Source of the DNA: Helicobacter labetoulli
GTDB lineage: Bacteria; Campylobacterota; Campylobacteria; Campylobacterales; Helicobacteraceae
Length of the DNA stretch: 64,000 bases
Direction: 5' to 3'
Assembly: GCF_003670275.1 (NCBI RefSeq)
Contig: NZ_QXJF01000013.1
Coordinates: forward strand, 1-64,000
Made by a program: the position numbers and the translations under genes. A model generated the notes under the pieces. It was not told the DNA's origin and searched no databases. It saw only the letters and a program-made list of their open reading frames with translations. Below are positions 56,595 through 64,000 of the stretch, piece by piece (the stretch's first letter is position 1; each line of letters opens with the position of its first letter).

Positions 56595-58409
56595 ATGAAA
56601 AACACCATCTCACTTTCTTTTTTTATCTTAAGTCTTATTTGTATTGTGTCTGTTGGATATTCTCCGCAGTATTGTATTTTGCTCTATCCTGCATTTTGTA
56701 TGCTATTTGTCGCACTTTTTGTGCAAACTTATGAAGTGTTGAGAGTAAAAAAACAAGCCACAATCAAGGCATATTACAAGCAAGATTCCTTGCTTTTTAA
56801 ATATTTTGGACGCTTTTTGTTTGTAAAAGTTGTGAGTGCATTTTTCGCGTGTGTGGGGAGTGTTGCATTATTTTTTATGTTGCTTTTTCCTAGTGGGAGT
56901 GATATTTTTATTTTTTGTGTGCTAATACCTTGCTCCATATATGCTTTTAAGGTTATACACATTATTTGCAAAGCAAATATTAGTCTGGAGTTTGCCTCTA
57001 TTTTAGCAAAAAAATATACAGCCTTTTTTTGTGCTTTTTGTGCCTGTGTGGGCGAGTTTGTGTTTAATGGCTTTATGCCCCACGAGGTGAATATTGCCAA
57101 ACTACACGAACATTATCAATATCTTTTAGAATCGTATCACATCTCGCAAATGCCTTGTCAATGGTGGCAGGAGCTTTTTGGCTTTGTTTTGCTAAAAAAA
57201 GCTATTGTTGATATGCTCTATCTTAGTAATCATTCCTTGCATATTATTTTGAGTGTGCTTTTTGCTTTTGGCTATTTTAGCTCTTTTGTGAGCTTTTCTC
57301 TACTTGTTTTAAGTGGCTATTCCACAAAGCAAAATGTAGAATCTCACACGGATTTAAATAAAGATTCAAACCCCAAAGCTTTTCATACCAGCAAGGCTTT
57401 TAGACAATTTTTTGCTGTTGTGTTTTTCTTGATTTTTTTATATCTTGCCCTTTATCTTAGCTCACTACTTCAGCCACTTGCTAAAGTAAGCAAACCTATG
57501 CCCGAGATTCTAGCCACACAATTTTTAGCTCAAAATCAGCAATATATTGAAGTAAGTATTCAAGGGGTGCAAAGCTTTGTTGATACCAAAGATGTAGCCC
57601 ATTTACAGAGTAAGATTAAAAGCACACTGAAAAATTTTGAAACAAATCTCAATGACGCTACACAAGCAAGTTTAGAAGATTATCTTGCCAAAAAGGAGGT
57701 GATTATTGATGAGTATTCTAAGTGGTATTTTAGCATCTATGGGGAATATACACGGCTTTTTTATGCGGCTCTTGGCAAGGGAGAGGACATTGCACAGGAG
57801 CAATTTGTTTTTTTGCTTAAAGCTTATACGCCAAATGATTTGCAAGAGCATCTTAATCGCGTATATGATGAGCAGTTTGAGAATCTTAAAAAGCGTTTAG
57901 AGCAGGACTTTAGCTTTTTTACAATAAGCAAAAAGCCAAGTCAAGCTTTTATCTCACATTCCCTTTCTTTTGATGACTTTACACAGAATCTTAATGTGCT
58001 TAACCCTAGGGCAACTGATGGTGTAGCAGCACTTTTGGGGGCAAGTGTAGTTGGAGCGATGATTCTAAAATCTTCTAGCAAGGCTTTTGGTAAAGCTGGA
58101 GCAAAACTTGTGGGAAAAAGTGTAGCTAAAAAGGGGGTGAGTGGTGCGGTTGGGGCAGGAGGGTCGCTTGTGTGCGGACCTTTTGCCCCATTATGTGCGA
58201 TTGGATTTTTTGTCGCAACTGATGTGGTCATTAATAGCGTTGATGAAGCACTCAATCAAGAAGAGTTCAAAAATCAAATGCGTAAAGGTTTTGATATGTG
58301 GGAAATTCAGCTAAAAAACAGCCTTGTTGGCTATAATTCCCAACTTTCAAAACAAATTTATGAGAATCTTGGGCTAGATTCCCAGCCGTATCAACAAAAG
58401 GAGCAATAA
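56595..58409 (+). CDS. Large membrane protein of unknown function, 604 aa
   Basis: I do not recognise this protein. The N-terminal 270 residues hold five or six hydrophobic segments; a further one follows at about 275-300. A soluble, helical, charged region (about 320-480) is next, and then a small-residue stretch (VAALLGASVVGAMILKSSS to AVGAGGSLVCGPFAPLCAIG) that may be membrane-active or form a glycine-zipper-like hairpin. The start is ATG 56595, 19 bases after the OmpA-like gene frame. The yhhQ gene starts right at its stop. Confidence 0.75.
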   Translation: MKNTISLSFFILSLICIVSVGYSPQYCILLYPAFCMLFVALFVQTYEVLRVKKQATIKAYYKQDSLLFKYFGRFLFVKVVSAFFACVGSVALFFMLLFPSGSDIFIFCVLIPCSIYAFKVIHIICKANISLEFASILAKKYTAFFCAFCACVGEFVFNGFMPHEVNIAKLHEHYQYLLESYHISQMPCQWWQELFGFVLLKKAIVDMLYLSNHSLHIILSVLFAFGYFSSFVSFSLLVLSGYSTKQNVESHTDLNKDSNPKAFHTSKAFRQFFAVVFFLIFLYLALYLSSLLQPLAKVSKPMPEILATQFLAQNQQYIEVSIQGVQSFVDTKDVAHLQSKIKSTLKNFETNLNDATQASLEDYLAKKEVIIDEYSKWYFSIYGEYTRLFYAALGKGEDIAQEQFVFLLKAYTPNDLQEHLNRVYDEQFENLKKRLEQDFSFFTISKKPSQAFISHSLSFDDFTQNLNVLNPRATDGVAALLGASVVGAMILKSSSKAFGKAGAKLVGKSVAKKGVSGAVGAGGSLVCGPFAPLCAIGFFVATDVVINSVDEALNQEEFKNQMRKGFDMWEIQLKNSLVGYNSQLSKQIYENLGLDSQPYQQKEQ

Positions 58410-59000
58410 TTGCAAAGAGGCAGACAAGAGGAGATTAAGCAAGAAAGACAAATGAGTAATGTAGTATTTTTGGGGAGTTCGCTACTTTTTGCGTGTATTG
58501 TTGTTTTGGCAAATTACACTGTGCAGTATCCCATACTTAATACACCACTGACTTATGGAGCATTGACTTATCCTATTAGCTTTTTGCTTATGGATATTTT
58601 GAGTGAAAAATATAATAAATCTCAAGTGCTAAAAACACTTTGGGTAGGGCTACTTCTTGCCTTTGTTCCATCGCTTTTAGCCAGTGAGCCACGCATTGCC
58701 ATTGCAAGTGTGTGTGCTTTTTTTGTCTCACAGAATCTTGATGTGCATATTTTCTTTTATCTTAAGAATCGCTTTCCCAAGCTGTGGTGGTTACGCAATA
58801 ATGCAAGCACAATGGCTTCGCAGTTCATAGATACAATGATATTTTTTCACATTGCTTTTTTGTTTGTGTATCCTTGGGAACAGGTTGTTGCTATGTTGTT
58901 GGCTGATTTTTCTATCAAGGTGTTTCTTGCATTGTGTGATACGCCACTCTTTTATATCTTTGCCATTAAGAATAAGCCTAGAATCACAAAAATGAGGTGA
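58410..59000 (+). CDS. yhhQ: Queuosine precursor transporter (VUT family)
   Basis: The protein has 196 residues with six membrane segments. NTPLTYGALTYPISFLLMDILSEKYNKSQV and WLRNNASTMASQFIDTMIFFHIAF match the YhhQ/VUT family, which imports queuine or preQ1-type precursors. TTG 58410 is well placed after AAAAGGAG (six bases); ATG 58452 would be a shorter alternative without a good site. It follows the membrane protein with no gap and its stop overlaps the psd start region. Confidence 0.9.
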   Translation: MQRGRQEEIKQERQMSNVVFLGSSLLFACIVVLANYTVQYPILNTPLTYGALTYPISFLLMDILSEKYNKSQVLKTLWVGLLLAFVPSLLASEPRIAIASVCAFFVSQNLDVHIFFYLKNRFPKLWWLRNNASTMASQFIDTMIFFHIAFLFVYPWEQVVAMLLADFSIKVFLALCDTPLFYIFAIKNKPRITKMR

Positions 59001-59005
59001 AATAT

Positions 59006-59791
59006 ATGAATCTATCCAACAAATTTTCTCGGCTTTTTGGTCGTTTTGCGAATTATGAGTTTTTCTCTCCTTTTCAAAAGTTCATTAACACCACTTATGT
59101 AAAGATTTTTAAGATTGACTTAAGCGAGTTTGCCTCCGCTTCAAGCTATCCCTCTCTTAATGCTCTCTTTACTAGGGCTCTTGTGAATAAACGCCCTGTG
59201 AATGCTAATCCTATTGTGCTTATCTCTCCTTGCGATTCTCTTATCACACAGCTAGGCAAAAGCAGTGATAAAAATGCCTTGCAGATAAAGGGAATGGAGT
59301 ATTCTGTTGAGGAACTTTTAGGACAAAAACTTGATAGAGAGCTATATTATATTAATTTTTATCTCTCACCAAAAGATTATCATCGCTATCACGCCCCTTG
59401 TGATTTAGAGATTTGTGAAGTGCGGTATTTTGGTGGGGAGCTTTTACCTGTGAATCTCCCATCACTTCGCAAGAATCAAAGCCTTTTTGTGAGGAATGAA
59501 CGCGTTGTGGTTGTAGCAAAGACACCAAATAACAAATGGGTGTATTTTGTCGCGGTGGGGGCGTTAAATGTCGGCAGTATGGTAATGCACTTTGAGCCAA
59601 AAATCAAAACTAACGCCGGACGCCATAATACAAATTATGTGTATCTCACGCCCATTTCTATGAAAAAGGGGCAGGAGCTAGGAATGTTTCAAATGGGTTC
59701 TACAATCGTGCTATTTATGGAGCAGATGATTGCAGATGTGAATATGAACGATCAAGTCAAATTCGCCCAAGACATAGGCACTTACGCATAA
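59006..59791 (+). CDS. psd: Phosphatidylserine decarboxylase proenzyme
   Basis: Psd makes phosphatidylethanolamine at the inner membrane after self-cleavage that leaves a pyruvoyl group. The cleavage site is MGST in FQMGSTIVLF (usual LGST), about 35 residues from the end. SPCDSLITQLGK, YYINFYLSPKDYHRYHAPCD and GALNVGSMVM are family blocks. It is 261 residues from ATG 59006, after AGGTGA; GTG 58997 is an alternative that overlaps yhhQ. nadA follows. Confidence 0.94.
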   Translation: MNLSNKFSRLFGRFANYEFFSPFQKFINTTYVKIFKIDLSEFASASSYPSLNALFTRALVNKRPVNANPIVLISPCDSLITQLGKSSDKNALQIKGMEYSVEELLGQKLDRELYYINFYLSPKDYHRYHAPCDLEICEVRYFGGELLPVNLPSLRKNQSLFVRNERVVVVAKTPNNKWVYFVAVGALNVGSMVMHFEPKIKTNAGRHNTNYVYLTPISMKKGQELGMFQMGSTIVLFMEQMIADVNMNDQVKFAQDIGTYA

Positions 59792-59820
59792 AGGTAAGCA
59801 TTAAAGGATAGGTAAAAACA

Positions 59821-60831
59821 ATGCAGGAATTACAAAATAAAATTAAAGATTTATTACAAAAACTTGATGGACTTTTAGTAGCACATTATTATCAAAAAGA
59901 TGAAGTGGTAGCCTTAGCGGATTTGTGCGGCGATAGTTTGGAGCTTTCACGCAAGGCTTCAATGAGTGAAAAAAACCTTATCGCGTTTTGTGGCGTGGCG
60001 TTTATGGGGCAGAGTGTGAAAGTCTTAGCACCGCATAAACGCGTGATTATGCCTCGTTTAGCGTGCTGCTCTATGGCAAGAATGATTGATAGTGAATATT
60101 TTGATGAAAGTATCGCCCTGTTAGAATCTTATGGTTTGAGCAGAGATCAGATTTTTCCCATTACCTACATTAACTCAAATGCCGATGTCAAGGCGAAAGT
60201 CGCTCAAATGGGAGGGCTTGTCTGCACAAGTGCCAATGCATCAAAAATCTTTGAATTTGCTAAAGCTCAAAATAAAAAAATCTTTTTTCTCCCGGATAGA
60301 TGTTTAGGGGAGAATCTAGCCAAGGCGGATAATAAAAAATCAAGTCTCTTGCGGGTAGATTCTAAACAAAAAGTGCTAGATTCTGATGTGATTTGCTATG
60401 ATGGATTCTGCTCCGTGCATCAGCTTTTCACACCTGAAGATGTTGCGTTTTATCGCAATAAGTTTGAGAATATTAAGATTGTCGTGCATCCAGAATGCGA
60501 TCCTAGCGTGGTGGATTTGGCGGATTTTGTCGGCTCTACAAGCCAAATCATCAAATATGTGCAAGACTTGCCTTTAGAGCAAAAGGTTGCTGTTGGCACG
60601 GAATTTAATCTCGTCAATCGTTTGCGTCCTAAGTTTGAAGGCAAACAAACTACCTTTGTGCTAAGCTCTAGTAAGCCTCAATGCCCCACGATGAACGAGA
60701 CAACACTGCAAGATGTGTATGATGTGCTTTTAGCCTATGAAGATAATAAGCCTATAAATGAAGTATTTTTAGATTCTGAAGTTCAAAAGTGGGCGAAAAT
60801 TGCCCTTGATAGAATGTTAGAGCTATCTTAA
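59821..60831 (+). CDS. nadA: Quinolinate synthase A
   Basis: NadA condenses iminoaspartate with DHAP to quinolinate with a [4Fe-4S] cluster. The 336-residue protein has [34 protein letters not shown], the first cluster Cys in [11 protein letters not shown]-like [21 protein letters not shown] with the [10 protein letters not shown] block, CSVHQLF with its Cys, HPECDPSV and [13 protein letters not shown] with the last Cys. It partners NadC upstream. Psd, nadA and nadC are also clustered in Helicobacter pylori. Confidence 0.95.
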   Translation: MQELQNKIKDLLQKLDGLLVAHYYQKDEVVALADLCGDSLELSRKASMSEKNLIAFCGVAFMGQSVKVLAPHKRVIMPRLACCSMARMIDSEYFDESIALLESYGLSRDQIFPITYINSNADVKAKVAQMGGLVCTSANASKIFEFAKAQNKKIFFLPDRCLGENLAKADNKKSSLLRVDSKQKVLDSDVICYDGFCSVHQLFTPEDVAFYRNKFENIKIVVHPECDPSVVDLADFVGSTSQIIKYVQDLPLEQKVAVGTEFNLVNRLRPKFEGKQTTFVLSSSKPQCPTMNETTLQDVYDVLLAYEDNKPINEVFLDSEVQKWAKIALDRMLELS

Positions 60832-60892
60832 AATGGGGCTTATCTTAAGGCTGTTTAGAGTAGGGCTAAATTTTAATGCTAGATTTTTAAGA

Positions 60893-62002
60893 CTAAAAAG
60901 TCGCAGATTCCACAAAATCGCCTTTTAGGCTTTTTGGGGCGATTTGGGCTTCAAGCAATGGGGTAAATTCATCTCTCAAATAATGCTCCACGCCCACGCG
61001 TCCTATCATCGCAGCATTATCAGAGCAAAACTCCAAATCCGCTAAAAATAATTCCCTGCCATACTCATTGCAAAGATTGCTGATTTTTTGGCGTAAATGT
61101 GTATTGGCACTTGCCCCACCAACGATAGCAAAGTATTTACCCTCAAAGTGTTGAAAAAAGAGGCGAGTTTTTCTTAGGATATGCTCACACACTGCATTTT
61201 GAAACCCTGCACAAATCCTACTTATATCTTGCAAACTAAGTGGCTGTGGAAGCTCCTGTATAGCTAGTCTCACCGCATTTTTTAAGCCTGAAAAGCTAAA
61301 TTGTAATTTTGGATTATGCACAAGCGGAATAGGAAACTCATAGGGCTTATATTGATGAGATTGACACATCTTAGCATAATGCTCCACTTGCGGACCGCCC
61401 GGATAGCCTAGATTCAAGTGTTTGGCAACCTTGTCAAAACTTTCCCCAAAACTATCATCAAGGCTTTGGGCGATAATGCTGATATGGTTAAAATTATTCA
61501 CTTGTAAAATCTGCGTGTGTCCGCCAGATACAAGCAAAACCCCTAGAGAATCTTTGGCTTCAACTTTGATATGTGTGGGCAATTCAAGTGGAGGCGGAGC
61601 TTTTTTACTTTTGCTAGAATCTTTTGTAGAATCTTGACTGATACAAAGTGAATAAATATGCCCCTTGAGATGATTAACGCAAATAAGGGGGATTTGCAGC
61701 CCAAGGCACAAAGTCTTTGCCATCATCAAACCTTCAATAAGCGTTACACTAAGCCCTGGGCGAGTAGTAACAGCTACTGCTTTGATAGATGATAGGTCAT
61801 TGTTAAGAAAAGTTTTAAGCTTTTTTAGAATCTCTGGAAGCCTTTTGGCGTGAAGTCTTGAAGCTATTTCTGGCACTATTCCACCATAAGTGCTATGTTC
61901 CTCATCTTGAGAGATTTTAATATGATATACAAGCTTTTTATCAGCAATACGCGTTAGAGCAAGTGAGCTATCATCACAGCTAGATTCTATGCTCAAAATC
62001 AT
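60893..62002 (-). CDS. tsaD: tRNA N6-adenosine threonylcarbamoyltransferase
   Basis: TsaD puts threonylcarbamoyl on A37 of ANN-reading tRNAs. ILSIESSCDDSSLALTRI is the N-terminal ATP loop, VNHLKGHIYS has the metal-binding HxxxH, LLVSGGHTQILQV and YPGGPQVEHYAK follow, and the C-terminal part has GGASANTHLRQKI and CSDNAAMIG. An extra segment of about 25 residues between HIYS and LLVSGGH makes the protein 369 residues. It is divergent from the agmatine deiminase gene. Confidence 0.95.
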   Translation of the reverse strand: MILSIESSCDDSSLALTRIADKKLVYHIKISQDEEHSTYGGIVPEIASRLHAKRLPEILKKLKTFLNNDLSSIKAVAVTTRPGLSVTLIEGLMMAKTLCLGLQIPLICVNHLKGHIYSLCISQDSTKDSSKSKKAPPPLELPTHIKVEAKDSLGVLLVSGGHTQILQVNNFNHISIIAQSLDDSFGESFDKVAKHLNLGYPGGPQVEHYAKMCQSHQYKPYEFPIPLVHNPKLQFSFSGLKNAVRLAIQELPQPLSLQDISRICAGFQNAVCEHILRKTRLFFQHFEGKYFAIVGGASANTHLRQKISNLCNEYGRELFLADLEFCSDNAAMIGRVGVEHYLRDEFTPLLEAQIAPKSLKGDFVESATF

Positions 62003-62057
62003 AGCACCCCTTTAAAATAAAATGTTAGAATTATACACAAAATAATAAAGGAATTTT

Positions 62058-63266
62058 ATGGCAGATTTGGCAACTAGGGTGAGATTAAAAGCGGAGTGGG
62101 AAAGGCAGAGTGCTATTTTTATGGCATTTCCTCATCAAAACAGCGATTGGGCAGAGCATATAGATAGGGCAAGGGAGTGTTTTTTAGACATTATAGAGCA
62201 TATTGTGTGCTTTGAATCTGTGATTTTATGTATAGATACGCAAGATAATGATGGCTTTGAGATTGTAAAGAGACATTTTAGCCATTCCCAAAAGGCTTTA
62301 GATTCTGCAAATACACAAGATGATGAGTTTATAAAAAATCTTTTTGTTGAATCTGTGCCTCACACTCTTATACAAAATCCCAAAACAAAATACTTTGCGG
62401 ATTTAGGAGCTAAAACAGCCTTTGGCTTACATATTGTGCGAGTGCCTACAAATGACACTTGGGCTAGGGACTTTGGAGCTATAAGCGTGGAATGTATGCA
62501 AAATCCAGCTCAAAATAGAGCAGGGGAGAATAATAGCCGTATAAGACTGCTTGATTTTACATTTAATGGTTGGGGGTTAAAATACCCTGCTTTTTATGAC
62601 AACAAAATAACAAGGTCTCTATTTAAGGCTGATTGTGTTACCCAAATGGATATGGTGCTTGAGGGTGGAAGCATTGATAGTAATGGAGCAGGGGTGCTTT
62701 TGACAAATACACAATGTTTATTAGAATCTAATCGCAATCCGCACCTTTGCCAAGCTCAAATAGAATCTAAATTGAAGCAATATTTTGGGCTAGATTCTAT
62801 GCTGTGGCTTACACAAGGCTATCTTGCAGGAGATGATACTGATAGTCATATTGACACATTGGCACGATTTATTTCAAAAGATACTATTGCGTATGTCAAA
62901 TGTGAAGATAAAAAAGATGAGCATTTTCAGTCCTTAGCACTTATGGAGAGTGAGCTTCAAGCGTTGAAACAAGCAAATGGAGAGCCATATAAGCTTGTAG
63001 CCTTGCCTTTTACACAGGCTATTTTTGATGAACAGGGGCAAAGGCTACCATCAAGCTATGCAAATTTTTTGTTTGTGAATGGGGCGTTGCTCGTGCCAAC
63101 TTATGGCGATATAAATGATGAAAAAGCCATTAAGATTCTTGCTCAAGCTTTGCCTAGCCATAGGGTAGTGGGCATAGACTGCCGCTCACTCATTCTATGG
63201 CACGGAAGTTTGCATTGTGTAACTATGCAGATGTATGGAGAAACTCCTTTAAAATGGCATTTTTAG
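62058..63266 (+). CDS. Agmatine deiminase / peptidylarginine deiminase family protein
   Basis: The protein has 402 residues of the pentein guanidino-modifying fold. VPTNDTWARDFGAISV, LEGGSIDSNGAGVLLTN, GDDTDSHIDTLARFI and the catalytic Cys387 in WHGSLHCVTMQMY are present. It would hydrolyse agmatine to N-carbamoylputrescine and ammonia, or act on arginine derivatives; sequence alone does not settle which. A homologue is common in Helicobacter. It overlaps the end of the convergent DJ-1 gene by 18 bases. Confidence 0.9.
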   Translation: MADLATRVRLKAEWERQSAIFMAFPHQNSDWAEHIDRARECFLDIIEHIVCFESVILCIDTQDNDGFEIVKRHFSHSQKALDSANTQDDEFIKNLFVESVPHTLIQNPKTKYFADLGAKTAFGLHIVRVPTNDTWARDFGAISVECMQNPAQNRAGENNSRIRLLDFTFNGWGLKYPAFYDNKITRSLFKADCVTQMDMVLEGGSIDSNGAGVLLTNTQCLLESNRNPHLCQAQIESKLKQYFGLDSMLWLTQGYLAGDDTDSHIDTLARFISKDTIAYVKCEDKKDEHFQSLALMESELQALKQANGEPYKLVALPFTQAIFDEQGQRLPSSYANFLFVNGALLVPTYGDINDEKAIKILAQALPSHRVVGIDCRSLILWHGSLHCVTMQMYGETPLKWHF

Positions 63267-63803
63267 CTCATCATATAATTCTTTTACCTTTATCTCACCA
63301 CAAAGCTCTTTAACTAACTCAAGAGCAAATACAACCGCCGTAGCAGGACCGGTGGAAGTGATAATATTGCCATTTTTAACAACAGCATTTGACTTTTTGT
63401 TTTTGTGTTCCATATTGATTTGAGATTCACAGCCCGGATAGCAGGTAAAGTCCCCCTTTAACACACCTGCTTTATCAAGCACGATAGGGGAGGCACAAAT
63501 AGCAGCAACTAGCTTTTGTGAGCTTTCAAGCTGTTTGAGCCAAAGCATTACAAGCTCATTGTTAGCAAGATTCTGCATACCATTATAGCCACCAGCTAGG
63601 ACAATAGCGTCAAAATCTTCACTATCAAACTCTGGCAAAGCATTGTCTGCTTCAATAACAATATTATGTGCCCCAAGCACACGCTTATGAGAATCTAAGC
63701 TCGCCAAAACAACACGCACCCCAGCACGGCGTAAAATATCCACCACGCTCACAAGCTCTATTTCCTCAAAACCCCTAGCAATAGGCACCATCACATTTTT
63801 CAT
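63249..63803 (-). CDS. DJ-1/PfpI family protein
   Basis: The protein has 184 residues of the YajL/ThiJ type: FEEIELVSVVDILRRAGVRV, AIVLAGGYNGMQNLANN, VAAICASPIVLDKAG with the nucleophilic Cys103 at the elbow, and ITSTGPATAVVFALELV. Such proteins are proposed deglycases or chaperones against reactive carbonyls and oxidative stress. ATG 63803 follows GGAGG. It converges on the deiminase gene with an 18-base overlap. Confidence 0.92.
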   Translation of the reverse strand: MKNVMVPIARGFEEIELVSVVDILRRAGVRVVLASLDSHKRVLGAHNIVIEADNALPEFDSEDFDAIVLAGGYNGMQNLANNELVMLWLKQLESSQKLVAAICASPIVLDKAGVLKGDFTCYPGCESQINMEHKNKKSNAVVKNGNIITSTGPATAVVFALELVKELCGEIKVKELYDELKMPF

Positions 63804-63891
63804 ATATCCTCCTTGAAGTTTAGTCTTAAACGCATATATTCTAGCATTAATAGAGTAATATAAAAAAGTTTGAAAAGTATAGTTGTAATTA

Positions 63892-64000
63892 CTAACTACA
63901 CTTTATTTTTGATTCTGCTTTCCACTCTGTTTTTTTAACTCTAAGCCCTTGTCCTTTTGTGAGCGACATAATAGCTTTACGCCTTTTTTTACGAGCTTCA
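63892..64000 (-). CDS. C-terminal end of an unknown basic protein
   Basis: On the minus strand a frame is open from the window edge to TAG 63892-63894. The 36 visible residues are very basic (EARKKRRKAIMSLTKGQGLR, then VKKTEWKAESKIKCS). The gene starts outside the window and I do not recognise the fragment. Confidence 0.4.
   Translation of the reverse strand, partial: EARKKRRKAIMSLTKGQGLRVKKTEWKAESKIKCS

Noticed and set aside
1-64000. CRISPR array, prophage, insertion sequence or integrative element
   Set aside because: No regularly spaced repeats, integrase, transposase or phage genes were seen.

Overview
The window is about 64 kb of AT-rich chromosome from a campylobacterial (epsilonproteobacterial) bacterium, most likely an enteric or enterohepatic Helicobacter. 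The evidence is the Helicobacter-like gene content and order (a NifU-like protein, a small conserved protein and murE in a row; nadC, psd and nadA in one run), a Helicobacter-type GT10 fucosyltransferase, a CetA/CetB-like energy-taxis pair, aconitase B and phase-variable homopolymer tracts. No rRNA operon, prophage, insertion sequence or CRISPR array was seen. One tRNA gene (Val, GAC) is present.

Layout. 1-4.5 kb: end of a TupA-type ATP-grasp glycan gene, an unknown gene, a broken outer-membrane barrel gene behind a poly-A promoter tract, a compact locus that looks like a type I toxin-antitoxin pair, and a yedF-selD selenium operon in which selD itself reads through an in-frame UGA. 4.6-14 kb: acnB, a class-V PLP enzyme, typA, a nitroreductase and nrdA. 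14-16 kb: two convergent contingency genes, a membrane methyltransferase with a G10 tract and a fucosyltransferase switched OFF by a C11/G11 tract. 16-24 kb: prfA, rpsT, glmM, lspA, tRNA-Val, an Na+/H+ antiporter-like gene, a C9-tract methyltransferase (OFF), asd and hemE. 24-30 kb: CorC-type protein, Pit phosphate transporter and a TRAP transporter. 30-39 kb: NifU-like protein, murE, a broken chemoreceptor with its PAS partner, a double-glycine leader peptide remnant, tpx, phoH, an envelope protein and an NlpC/P60 lipoprotein. 39-51 kb: ppsA, purL, thiE, a type IIG restriction-modification gene, bpt and an MltC-like transglycosylase. 51-64 kb: a radical SAM protein, sodB, nadC, thiL, rdgB, an OmpA lipoprotein, yhhQ, psd, nadA, tsaD, an agmatine deiminase-like gene, a DJ-1 protein and the end of one more gene.

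How the parts relate. Most genes are housekeeping: cofactors (NAD, thiamine, haem, selenophosphate), cell wall and central metabolism. The variable layer lies at the cell surface. Three coding homopolymer tracts (G10, C11, C9) and one promoter poly-A tract sit in or before genes for surface glycans, envelope proteins or methyltransferases, and three more envelope or sensory genes carry single-base frameshifts. The best candidate for an undescribed system is at 2328-2546: a 23-residue hydrophobic peptide with a strong but hairpin-sequestered ribosome binding site, its own promoter, and a near-perfect sigma70 promoter on the opposite strand inside the peptide gene.
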